From an uncultured Alphaproteobacteria bacterium (GTDB lineage Bacteria > Pseudomonadota > Alphaproteobacteria > HIMB59 > GCA-002718135), in assembly GCA_902615845.1 (NCBI GenBank), contig CACMQS010000008.1, positions 1 to 64,000 on the forward strand: 64,000 nucleotides of DNA. The letters are read 5' to 3'. Positions 18,255 to 26,660 of the stretch are shown in pieces; within the stretch, counting starts at the first letter, position 1, and each line of letters starts with the position of its first letter. Both the position numbers and the translations under genes were made by a program. The notes beneath the pieces were generated by a model that saw only the letters and a program-made list of their open reading frames with translations, made no database searches and was not told the origin of the DNA.

Positions 18255-20690
18255 ATGAAATCAAAGTCAAAAGTAGTTGTTATCGGTGGAGGTGCTGTTG
18301 GTGTTAGTACTCTCTATCATTTAGCAAAAAAGGGTTGGTCAGATGTAGTTCTGGTTGAAAGAAAAGAACTAACTTCGGGATCAACATGGCATGCTGCAGG
18401 GTTACTTCCATTATTCAATATGAGTTATTCAGTAGGTCAATTGCACAAATACGCAGTCAAACTTTACAAAACTCTTGAAGAAGAAACAGGACAAAAAGTT
18501 GGGTTTAGTGTTGTTTCTAATATTCGTTTAGCAACTACTCAAGATAGAATGGATGAGTATTATCAATATTCAGGAGTTGCAAAAACAATAGGTGTTGATG
18601 TTAAATTTTTAACTCCTGAACAAGTAAAAGAAATTTGGCCTCTTTGTAATACAGATGGATTAATAGGTGCAATTCAACATCCTGAAGATGGATACATTCA
18701 GCCAGCCGATCTAACTCAAGCTTTAGCAAAAGGAGCAAGAGATAAAGGTGCAGAAATTTATAGAAATACTTCTGTAACTGGTATTAAAAAAAATAAAGAT
18801 GATTTATGGATTGTAGAAACTGATAAAGGTTCTATTGAATGTGAGCATGTAGTGTCATGTAGTGGTAATTTTGCAAGACAAACTGGAAAGATGGTCGGAC
18901 TTGACATTCCAGTTATACCTGTTGAACATCAATACATTGTAACCGACGATCATCCTGAAATATTAAAAAGAAAAGAAAAAGGACTTCCCGAAATGGGAGT
19001 CTTAAGAGATTCTGATAGTTCTTGGTACATGCGTGAAGAAAGAGGAGGATTGATTTTAGGTCCTTATGAAAAAGGAGCTCCCGTTTGTTATGTTGATGGA
19101 CCTGATAAAGAATCTGAATTCGAATTATTTCAAGAAGACCTGGAGCGTTTAGAGCCTCACATTGAATCAGCAATGCACCGTGTTCCTATTTTTGGAGAAG
19201 TTGGAGTTAAGAAAGTTTACAATGGTGCTATTTGTTATACACCAGATGGAAGTCCAATTGTTGGACCGGCATGGGGACTTAAAAATTTCTGGTTAAATGA
19301 AGGTCATAGTTTCGGAATCACTGCAGCTGGTGGAGCTGGATGGCAAATTGCCGAGTGGATAGTAGATGGTGAACCTACAATTGATATGTTAGGTGTAGAT
19401 CCTAGAAGATTTGGTGATTATGCAACAGAGGCATATTTGATTAAAAAGAATGAAGAAGCTTACGCGAATGTCTTTACAGTACACTATCCTGATGAAGAAA
19501 GAGAAGAGGGACGTCCATTAAGACAAGCTCCCTGTTATGATAGATTAAAAAATCTTGGTGCAGTTTTTGGTCAAAAGTTTGGTTGGGAGCGCGCTAACTG
19601 GTTTGCACCTTCAAAAGAATTACAAAAAGATGATTGGTCATTTAGAAGATCAAAATGGTTTGAGCATGTTGGCAATGAGTGCTTGAATGTTCAGAATAAT
19701 GCGGGCCTTTTAGATATGACTGCCTTTGCTAAATGTCGGATTTCAGGACCTGGTGCAGAAGAATTTCTAGACCATTTAGTAGCAAACAAAATTCCTAAAA
19801 AAATTGGAAGAGTTAATCTTTGTCATGCATTAAACACTGCTGGAGGAGTTCACTCAGAATTTACAATTGCAAAAGAAAAAGAAAATTCCTTTTATTTAGT
19901 TTCAGCAGGAGCATTTCAACGATTAGATCATGATTGGATTCATAAATGGATGCCCAAAGATGGATCAGTAATTTATGAAAATTTAACTAATAGTATGGGT
20001 GTTCTTGTTTTAGCAGGACCCAAATCAAGAAATATTCTCTCTAAAATTACAAAAACTGATTTATCTAATGAAAATTTCCCTTGGCTATCTTCAAAAAAAA
20101 TTAATGTTGGTTTAGCTCCTAGTATTGCTATGCGTATGAATTTTGTTGGAGAACTCGGATGGGAATTACATCATCCAATTGAATATCAAAACCATATCTT
20201 TGATAAATTGATGGAATCAGGAAAAGATCATGGACTTAAACCATTTGGTATTAGAGCTATGGAAAGCTTACGTGTTGAAAAAACATATAAATTGGTTGGT
20301 ACCGAAATGTCTATAGAATATGCAGCTTTTGAGTCTGGCTTAGATAGATTTGTACATTTAAACAAAGGGAATTTTATTGGAAGAGATTCTCTTGTTAAAT
20401 GGCAGCAAAATGGTTTTAAAAACAAAATGGTAACTTTAGAGGTTCATGATGTTGAAGATGCAGATGCATTGGGTAATAATCCAATTTATAATAATGGAAG
20501 AGTTATAGGTCGTGCGACAGGAGGTAACTATGGTTTTAGAGTGAAAAAATCATTAGCTATTGGTATGGTAGAACCTCAATTTGCAGATGTTGGTCAAAAA
20601 CTAGAAATGGATATATTAGATAAAAAATACAATGTAACTGTTATAGAAGACAGTCCATATGATCCTAAAAATGAAAAACTAAAACAATAG
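18255..20690 (+). CDS. dimethylglycine/sarcosine dehydrogenase family flavoprotein
   Basis: The 811-residue two-domain enzyme has an N-terminal DAO-type FAD domain with [17 protein letters not shown] (GGGAVG at 11-16). GSTWHAAGL puts at position 46 the His that holds FAD covalently in mammalian DMGDH and SARDH. A FAD-oxidase middle domain comes next, then a GcvT-type folate-binding half from about residue 420 with [15 protein letters not shown] and [13 protein letters not shown]. Members oxidatively demethylate dimethylglycine or sarcosine, passing the carbon to THF and electrons to ETF. etfB follows one base after the stop, and etfA and ETF-QO come next, which strongly supports an ETF-linked dehydrogenase. 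Substrate choice between dimethylglycine and sarcosine is open. Confidence 0.88.
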   Translation: MKSKSKVVVIGGGAVGVSTLYHLAKKGWSDVVLVERKELTSGSTWHAAGLLPLFNMSYSVGQLHKYAVKLYKTLEEETGQKVGFSVVSNIRLATTQDRMDEYYQYSGVAKTIGVDVKFLTPEQVKEIWPLCNTDGLIGAIQHPEDGYIQPADLTQALAKGARDKGAEIYRNTSVTGIKKNKDDLWIVETDKGSIECEHVVSCSGNFARQTGKMVGLDIPVIPVEHQYIVTDDHPEILKRKEKGLPEMGVLRDSDSSWYMREERGGLILGPYEKGAPVCYVDGPDKESEFELFQEDLERLEPHIESAMHRVPIFGEVGVKKVYNGAICYTPDGSPIVGPAWGLKNFWLNEGHSFGITAAGGAGWQIAEWIVDGEPTIDMLGVDPRRFGDYATEAYLIKKNEEAYANVFTVHYPDEEREEGRPLRQAPCYDRLKNLGAVFGQKFGWERANWFAPSKELQKDDWSFRRSKWFEHVGNECLNVQNNAGLLDMTAFAKCRISGPGAEEFLDHLVANKIPKKIGRVNLCHALNTAGGVHSEFTIAKEKENSFYLVSAGAFQRLDHDWIHKWMPKDGSVIYENLTNSMGVLVLAGPKSRNILSKITKTDLSNENFPWLSSKKINVGLAPSIAMRMNFVGELGWELHHPIEYQNHIFDKLMESGKDHGLKPFGIRAMESLRVEKTYKLVGTEMSIEYAAFESGLDRFVHLNKGNFIGRDSLVKWQQNGFKNKMVTLEVHDVEDADALGNNPIYNNGRVIGRATGGNYGFRVKKSLAIGMVEPQFADVGQKLEMDILDKKYNVTVIEDSPYDPKNEKLKQ

Positions 20691-20691
20691 T

Positions 20692-21441
20692 ATGAAGTTA
20701 CTTGTTACTGTAAAAAGAGTTATAGACTATAATGTTCAAATCAGGGTTAAAGCTGATGGTTCTGGAGTTGAAAAAGATAATGTAAAAATGTCCATGAATC
20801 CTCCTGATGAAAACGCAGTAGAAGAAGCTCTACGAATAAAAGAAGCTGGTAAAGCAGATGAGATTATAATTCTTTCTATAGGTAATGATAAGGCACAAGA
20901 AACTATTCGAACTGCATTAGCAATGGGAGCTGATAGGGGTATTCATATTAAAACAGACAATAATTTAGAACCTCTAGCTATTTCTAAAATAATTTATAAA
21001 GTTGCTGAAGAAGAAAAACCATCAATTATTTTAATGGGGAAACAAGCAATCGATGATGACTCTAATCAAACTGGTCAAATGACATCTGCATTACTCAATT
21101 GGCCTCAGGCTACATTTGCATCTAAAATTGAAATTGATGGTCAAAAAGCAATCGTTACTAGAGAAATTGATGAAGGTTTAGAAAGAATAAAAGTGTCTAT
21201 ACCATTTGTAGCATCATGTGATCTTCGACTGAATGAACCTAGGTACGCTTCTTTACCAAATATAATGAAAGCAAAGAAAAAACCAATTGATACAAAAGAA
21301 GCATCTTCACTTGGTATAAATATAGAACCTAGAATTGAACAAATAAAAGTAGAAGAACCACCTGTTAGACAAAAAGGAATTATGGTAAGTGATGTTGCAG
21401 AATTGGTTCAAAAACTAAAACATGAGGCAAAAGTAATATGA
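20692..21441 (+). CDS. etfB: electron transfer flavoprotein beta subunit
   Basis: The 249-residue protein begins [20 protein letters not shown] and contains [40 protein letters not shown] is the AMP/FAD-side signature region, and [20 protein letters not shown] is the recognition-loop signature of group-I ETFs, used to dock dehydrogenases. It starts one base after the dehydrogenase stop and overlaps etfA by four bases, so the trio is co-expressed. It forms the soluble heterodimer that collects electrons from the demethylating dehydrogenase. Confidence 0.97.
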   Translation: MKLLVTVKRVIDYNVQIRVKADGSGVEKDNVKMSMNPPDENAVEEALRIKEAGKADEIIILSIGNDKAQETIRTALAMGADRGIHIKTDNNLEPLAISKIIYKVAEEEKPSIILMGKQAIDDDSNQTGQMTSALLNWPQATFASKIEIDGQKAIVTREIDEGLERIKVSIPFVASCDLRLNEPRYASLPNIMKAKKKPIDTKEASSLGINIEPRIEQIKVEEPPVRQKGIMVSDVAELVQKLKHEAKVI

Positions 21442-22391
21442 CAATACTAGTATTAGCAGAACATAATAATATAGATATCAAATCATCAACCTTAAATACT
21501 ATATCTGCAGCATCACAAATAGACCAAGATATCCATGTTTTGGTTACAGGCTATGAATGTGAAGAGTTAGCTAAAAATATCTCTAAATGTGAAAAAGTTT
21601 CAAAAGTATACTTAGCCAATAATGAAAAACTTAAAAACCCAATTGCTGAAAACATTGAGCCTATTGTTGTATCTTTGGCTAATGATTATTCCCACATAAT
21701 GGCACCTGCAACAACATTTGGTAAAAATATTTTTCCTAGAATCGCCGTTAAACTAGATATTGCACAAGTTAGTGATGTTATAAAAATAATAAGTTCTGAT
21801 ACTTTTATGAGACCAATTTATGCTGGTAACGCTATTGCAACAGTTAAATCAAACGACAAGATTAAAGTAGTAACAGTAAGACCAACATCGTTTGACCCTG
21901 TAGAAACAAGCGGTGGAAAAGAACATGTCGAAAATATTTCTTTTGATAATGATAGTGGCAGTGTTGAATTTATAGATAGAGAAGAATCTCAATCTGAAAG
22001 ACCAGAGTTAAGTACTGCTCGAGTTGTGATATCCGGTGGCAGAGGATTACAAAGCGCCGAAAATTTTAAACTTTTAAATGAAATAGCAGATAAGCTTAAT
22101 GCGGCAGTTGGAGCTTCTCGTGCTGCTGTAGATGCTGGTTATGTTTCTAATGATTATCAAGTTGGGCAAACTGGCAAAGTAGTTGTCCCAGATTTGTATA
22201 TTGCCGTCGGAATTTCTGGTGCAATACAGCACTTAGCGGGTATGAAAGAAAGTAAGGTAATTGTTGCAATAAATAAAGATGAAGAAGCACCAATATTTAA
22301 TGTCGCTGACTATGGATTAAATGCTGATTTATTTGAGGCATTGCCACAATTATCTTCTGAACTAGATAAATTAAATACTATTCAACAATAA
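21438..22391 (+). CDS. etfA: electron transfer flavoprotein alpha subunit
   Basis: The 317-residue protein has the C-terminal FAD domain signature. It includes [79 protein letters not shown] and [13 protein letters not shown]. Normal length for group-I EtfA. It overlaps etfB by four bases and is followed by the ETF:quinone oxidoreductase gene after 23 bp. Together with EtfB it shuttles electrons from the flavin dehydrogenase to the membrane. In streamlined genomes one ETF pair may also serve acyl-CoA dehydrogenases encoded elsewhere. Confidence 0.98.
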   Translation: MTILVLAEHNNIDIKSSTLNTISAASQIDQDIHVLVTGYECEELAKNISKCEKVSKVYLANNEKLKNPIAENIEPIVVSLANDYSHIMAPATTFGKNIFPRIAVKLDIAQVSDVIKIISSDTFMRPIYAGNAIATVKSNDKIKVVTVRPTSFDPVETSGGKEHVENISFDNDSGSVEFIDREESQSERPELSTARVVISGGRGLQSAENFKLLNEIADKLNAAVGASRAAVDAGYVSNDYQVGQTGKVVVPDLYIAVGISGAIQHLAGMKESKVIVAINKDEEAPIFNVADYGLNADLFEALPQLSSELDKLNTIQQ

Positions 22392-22414
22392 ATTAATTTA
22401 TTACAATAAATAAA

Positions 22415-24043
22415 ATGGAAGTAGAACGCGAGTCAATGGACTATGATGTTGTAGTGGTAGGTGCTGGTCCATCAGGCCTTTCAACTGCAATTAAACTAAA
22501 ACAGCTGAACCCTGAAATTAATGTTTGTGTATTAGAAAAGGGATCAGAGGTAGGAGCCCATATTTTAAGTGGTAATGTGTTTGAAACAAGAGCACTCGAT
22601 GAATTAATACCTGATTGGAGAAGTAAAGACTCACCAATTAAAACTAAAGTAACAAAAGAAAAGTTTTTATTCTTATCTAAGAAAGGCTCGTTAAATTGGC
22701 CCACATGGCTTCTTCCAAGTGTACAAAAAAATCATAAGAATTATATCATTAGTCTTGCAAATTTATGTAGATGGCTTGCAAGTGAGGCTGAAAATTTAGG
22801 AGTAGAAATTTTTCCAGGATTTGCGGCATCTAAAATATTATATTCTGATGATGATCATGTAATTGGTGTTCAAACAGGTGATATGGGTATTGATAAAGAT
22901 GGTAATAAAAAAGATAGTTTTGAACCAGGTATTAATATTAACGCTAAAGTAACAGTATTTGCTGAAGGTTGCAGAGGTCACTTAGGTAAAGAATTAATTA
23001 AAAAATATAATTTATCAAAAGATAAGTCACCACAACAATACGGAATTGGGTTTAAAGAAATTTGGGAATTAGATGAAAGTCAGCATGAAGAAGGTCTTGT
23101 CATGCATACTGCTGGATGGCCATTAGATAACGCAACTTATGGTGGCAGTTTTTGTTATCATGCTGAAAATAAACAAATATTTTTAGGATACGTAATCGGT
23201 CTTGATTATAAAAATCCTTATTTATCACCTTATGATGAATTTCAAAAATTTAAAACTCACCCAGCTATTAAGAAAATTCTAACTAATGGAAAACGTATCG
23301 CGTATGGAGCAAGGGCACTTATTGAAGGTGGTATTCAAAGTTTACCTACAATGTATATGCCGGGCGGATTACTAGTTGGATGCGATGCAGGCACCTTAAA
23401 TATGCCAAAGATTAAAGGTTCTCATACTGCAATGAAAAGTGGAATTATAGCTGCTGAAACAATTAATGATTATTTAAGTAAATCTGTATCTCTTGCAGCA
23501 TATGAAGATAAATTTAAACGTTCATGGCTTTATAAAGAATTGTTTGCAGCAAGGAATGTAAAACCTAGTTTTAATTGGGGGTTAATACCTGCAATAATAT
23601 TTACAGGTATTGATCAAATAATTTTTAGAGGTAAGCTTCCTTTTACACTAAAACACAAATATGCTGATCATGAAGCTTTACAATTAGCAAAAGATTCAAA
23701 AAAAATAGATTATCCAAAATATGATGGAATATTTACTTTTGATAAAACCAGTTCTGTTTATTTGACTGGAACTAATCATGAAGCTGATCAGCCAGTCCAT
23801 TTACAATTAAAGGATAAGGAATTACCAATAAAATTTACTTTAAATGCTTATGATGAGCCATCTCAAAGATATTGTCCTGCTGGTGTATATGAGATTGATA
23901 AGACAGATATTCAAAATCCTAAATTTGTAATTAATGCACAAAATTGTATTCATTGTAAAACATGTGATATTAAAGAGCCATCACAAAACATAAATTGGGT
24001 TGTACCAGAAGGTAGTGGGGGACCAAATTATGCAAATATGTAA
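22415..24043 (+). CDS. electron transfer flavoprotein:ubiquinone oxidoreductase
   Basis: The 542-residue protein has an N-terminal FAD motif, YDVVVVGAGPSGLSTAIKL. GSEVGAHILSGNVFE is typical of ETF-QO, as is the middle PTMYMPGGLLVGCDAGTLN with KIKGSHTAMKSG. The [4Fe-4S] cluster is supplied by Cys487 (RYCPAGVYE) and Cys511, 514 and 517 (NCIHCKTCD), with the usual terminal NWVVPEGSGGPNYANM. It is a membrane-associated enzyme that passes electrons from ETF to ubiquinone. The ATG at 22436 is an alternative start that would remove seven residues. It completes the path from dehydrogenase to respiratory chain within one gene cluster. Confidence 0.97.
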   Translation: MEVERESMDYDVVVVGAGPSGLSTAIKLKQLNPEINVCVLEKGSEVGAHILSGNVFETRALDELIPDWRSKDSPIKTKVTKEKFLFLSKKGSLNWPTWLLPSVQKNHKNYIISLANLCRWLASEAENLGVEIFPGFAASKILYSDDDHVIGVQTGDMGIDKDGNKKDSFEPGININAKVTVFAEGCRGHLGKELIKKYNLSKDKSPQQYGIGFKEIWELDESQHEEGLVMHTAGWPLDNATYGGSFCYHAENKQIFLGYVIGLDYKNPYLSPYDEFQKFKTHPAIKKILTNGKRIAYGARALIEGGIQSLPTMYMPGGLLVGCDAGTLNMPKIKGSHTAMKSGIIAAETINDYLSKSVSLAAYEDKFKRSWLYKELFAARNVKPSFNWGLIPAIIFTGIDQIIFRGKLPFTLKHKYADHEALQLAKDSKKIDYPKYDGIFTFDKTSSVYLTGTNHEADQPVHLQLKDKELPIKFTLNAYDEPSQRYCPAGVYEIDKTDIQNPKFVINAQNCIHCKTCDIKEPSQNINWVVPEGSGGPNYANM

Positions 24044-24089
24044 TATATTTGAAAAAAACTTATTTTATTTAAATTAATTCATTTTCATT

Positions 24090-24920
24090 ATGAATAAAAA
24101 TAAAATTGTATTTACTTTTGCAACTGCAGAAGTAAATTTTATAGGCCAAATATTTATTAAGATTACTGAATTATTAACAGGAAAATTAAAATTAAAAAAA
24201 TTATATGATGAATATTTATCTGAAAATAGACCTCCTGAGCTTTTTTGGAATGATGCAGTAGATAAATTAAATTTTAATTTAATTACTAATTTTCAGGATG
24301 GCAGTTACATTCCAAAAAAAGGAAAATTAATTGTTATAGCAAATCATGCTTTTGGAGTTGCTGATGGCGTATCCTTATGTTCAGCAATTTCAAAAGTAAG
24401 ACAAGATTATAAAATGGTTACACATAAAGTCTTAAGGCAAGCGGAGGCAGTAAAAGATAAAATATTACCAATTGATTTTAATGAAAATAAAGAAGCTCTA
24501 TTAACTAACATTAATACACGTAAAGAAGCTGAAAAAGTTTTGCATAATGAAGGTGTTCTAGTTCTTTTCCCTTCTGGAACGATAGCAACAAAACAAAACT
24601 TAAAAAAAAATACAAAAGCTGATGATGGTGAGTGGAAACAATGGGTATCGAAATTAGTTCTCAAAACTAAAAGCCCTGTGCTACCAATTTTTTTTGAAGG
24701 TCAAAATAGCCAACTTTACCACATTGCTAATAAAATAGGACAAACATTTAGATATTCTTTGTGTATGTATGAACTGAAAAGAAAGATAGGTGATGATATC
24801 TATATGTACTTTGGTTCACTTATACCTTACGAAAACCTTGTAAAAATTGGAGATATCAAAAAAATTACTCAGTACTTAAGGTCAACCACATATTCTTTGG
24901 ATCCACAATTTAATAATTAA
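24090..24920 (+). CDS. lysophospholipid/glycerol acyltransferase-like protein
   Basis: The 276-residue protein has a PlsC-type acyltransferase core. IVIANHAFGVADG carries the catalytic His86 and Asp92 in the N-H-x5-D form seen in the hemolysin-like (COG3176) branch and not the classic H-x4-D. VLVLFPSGTIAT is the counterpart of the FPEG motif, and SPVLPIFFEGQNS is block IV. That branch includes acyltransferases of ornithine and related amino lipids, as well as ordinary lysophosphatidate enzymes, so the acceptor is uncertain. It follows ETF-QO by 46 bp on the same strand. A link between amino-lipid synthesis and the neighbouring cluster is only suggestive. Confidence 0.78.
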   Translation: MNKNKIVFTFATAEVNFIGQIFIKITELLTGKLKLKKLYDEYLSENRPPELFWNDAVDKLNFNLITNFQDGSYIPKKGKLIVIANHAFGVADGVSLCSAISKVRQDYKMVTHKVLRQAEAVKDKILPIDFNENKEALLTNINTRKEAEKVLHNEGVLVLFPSGTIATKQNLKKNTKADDGEWKQWVSKLVLKTKSPVLPIFFEGQNSQLYHIANKIGQTFRYSLCMYELKRKIGDDIYMYFGSLIPYENLVKIGDIKKITQYLRSTTYSLDPQFNN

Positions 24921-24958
24921 ATATTTATTTTTTACACTTACCGTTTTATAGAGTTCGT

Positions 24959-25630
24959 ATGGTAGGTTTTGTTGGTTTACAAGCAAGAAGAAGAAGAAGA
25001 AACAGAATCTTACTAGTCATTTCAATTATATTTATCTTTGGTATTTTTTTTTATTTGCCTTCTTTAGATTTTTCAACTGATCAAACTGAGCCACCTAGTG
25101 AAATCATTCCTAGTAGTGTCGTTGATGAATCAAGTTTACGATCTGAAATAGAAAAACTTAAACTTGAGATATTTCAAAAAAATCAGAGATTAAAATTTAG
25201 AGATGATCAAATAAAAAACTTACGTGAAGAAATAAGAGATATAAATGAATCATTCGATACAATTAAGAATGATTATGAACAATCTCTGCACAATATTTCA
25301 GATCTAGAAAATAATACATTAGAAAATAATTCGGAAAGTATTGAGAAACTTAGCAAACTTGAAAATAAAATAATTGAATTAAATAAACAATTGTCAAAAT
25401 ACGAAGATCTTGTTCAAAAATTAGAAATAGAATTAGAAAATTCTGTTTCAACTAAAGATATGGAAGAATTAAATATTGAAAATTCAATACTAAAATCAGA
25501 ACTTAGACAGATTGAACAAAAAAATCGTAGTTTTGAAAATGAATTAAATGAACTAAAAAAAATAATTAAAAATAAAGATAAAGAAATAGAAGATTTAATT
25601 TATTTAAAAGATTCCCAACATCATGGTTGA
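24959..25630 (+). CDS. membrane-anchored coiled-coil protein, unknown function
   Basis: I do not recognise a family for this 223-residue protein. The N-terminus is strongly basic (QARRRRRNR), followed by a single membrane helix at about 17-36 (ILLVISIIFIFGIFFYLP). The positive-inside rule therefore places the rest in the periplasm. Residues from about 60 to the end form a long, Glu/Lys/Asn-rich coiled coil with heptad-like Leu and Ile spacing (EIEKLKLEIFQKN, KLENKIIELNKQLSK, ENELNELKKIIKN). No enzymatic motif is visible. It resembles septum- or envelope-associated coiled-coil proteins in shape only. The stop abuts the convergent nuclease gene with no gap. Confidence 0.75.
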   Translation: MVGFVGLQARRRRRNRILLVISIIFIFGIFFYLPSLDFSTDQTEPPSEIIPSSVVDESSLRSEIEKLKLEIFQKNQRLKFRDDQIKNLREEIRDINESFDTIKNDYEQSLHNISDLENNTLENNSESIEKLSKLENKIIELNKQLSKYEDLVQKLEIELENSVSTKDMEELNIENSILKSELRQIEQKNRSFENELNELKKIIKNKDKEIEDLIYLKDSQHHG

Positions 25631-26110
25631 TTATTTATTTTTCTTTCTGAATAAATAGGGTTCTTCAAAATCTCCAATCCATATACCCTTTTTATCTTGT
25701 TTTGCTTCTTCTTCTTCTTCAATATAATCTTTTGAATAATAGCGATAAGCTATCGCCCATCCATTCAGAACCATTGCACTATTTAAATCTAAATTATCTT
25801 TATAGCAGATTCCAATAAATCTATTATATCGATCCTTACCTTTTGTGATGCATTCAATTTTATTATTCCCAATTAATTCTTTTAAGAACTTTGTTGATTC
25901 CAAACCACAATTCCAAATTTTACTATTTTTATTACATGTTTGATTTGTCTCAGGGGCATCAATAGCGTGCAGTCTTATTTTATTTTTATTAATATGTATA
26001 GTATCACCATCAATTACTTTTGCTTTTCCAAATATAGTTTTGCCGGATGATACTGTGCTTAATGAAATTAAGATAAAAAATAAATTAAATATTAAGATTT
26101 TTACTACCAT
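25631..26110 (-). CDS. secreted thermonuclease-like (SNase) protein
   Basis: The protein of about 159 residues has a signal peptide and a complete staphylococcal-nuclease fold. GKAKVIDGDTIHINKNKIRL contains the metal-binding Asp, LHAIDAPETNQ the catalytic Arg-to-Glu region, and GKDRYNRFIGICY the second catalytic Arg. LNSAMVLNGWAIAYRYY and AKQDKKGIWIG end the domain. Family members cleave DNA and RNA in a Ca2+-dependent way. Export suggests scavenging of nucleic acid. The ATG at 26110 is preferred over a TTG at 26113. Its 5' end lies inside soxG (26 bp), so it appears to be the last gene of the sarcosine oxidase transcript. Confidence 0.88.
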   Translation of the reverse strand: MVVKILIFNLFFILISLSTVSSGKTIFGKAKVIDGDTIHINKNKIRLHAIDAPETNQTCNKNSKIWNCGLESTKFLKELIGNNKIECITKGKDRYNRFIGICYKDNLDLNSAMVLNGWAIAYRYYSKDYIEEEEEAKQDKKGIWIGDFEEPYLFRKKNK

Positions 26111-26660
26111 CAACTAATAAATCATATACATATTGTGCATGTGATCTGTTTAAATGTAAATCTAATGAAGTTTCTTCTTTATCAGTATTATTTCTAATAA
26201 AAAGTATTGGAATTTTTATAAATATAGTTTGAGCTACAGAAAAATTAGTTTCCAAAATTTTTTCTAAGTTTGCGACAAGAAATTTAGAAAGTAAAATAAA
26301 TACCTTTTCCCCTTCAAGTCTTAAAACAGTTTTATTAAATGAGACATCAGTTATTGCTGTTTTTTCTGGATTAAGTTTAGATTCTAATTGAGAAATAATT
26401 TCATTTTTCTCATTTTCTGGTGTTTCGACTAACCATTCATTAGGACCAAGCCACATAATACTAATATTATTATTAAAAATTCTTACATTTGGCTCAATTG
26501 GTAAAACCAGGTTTAATACTGAGCCTATATTTTTCATAAATTCTTTATCCGAACTTTTACCTCGTATATTTATTTTACCTGATAGAGCTTTTTCTTCTAT
26601 TGTTACTCCATTGTAATTTTTTTTATTTATATTCAAAACATTACTGTAAGTTAAACTCAT
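26085..26660 (-). CDS. soxG: sarcosine oxidase gamma subunit
   Basis: The 191-residue protein is a diverged SoxG. It has IRGKSSDKEFMKNIGSVLNL, the WLGPNEWLVETPE block typical of the gamma subunit, a central ITDVSFNKTVLRLEGE and the closing LDLHLNRSHAQYVYDLLVDG. Recognition rests on these blocks and on position. It overlaps soxA by four bases (ATGA) at its 5' end and the nuclease gene at its 3' end. In the heterotetramer the gamma subunit packs against the folate-binding half of the alpha subunit. Confidence 0.92.
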   Translation of the reverse strand: MSLTYSNVLNINKKNYNGVTIEEKALSGKINIRGKSSDKEFMKNIGSVLNLVLPIEPNVRIFNNNISIMWLGPNEWLVETPENEKNEIISQLESKLNPEKTAITDVSFNKTVLRLEGEKVFILLSKFLVANLEKILETNFSVAQTIFIKIPILFIRNNTDKEETSLDLHLNRSHAQYVYDLLVDGSKNLNI

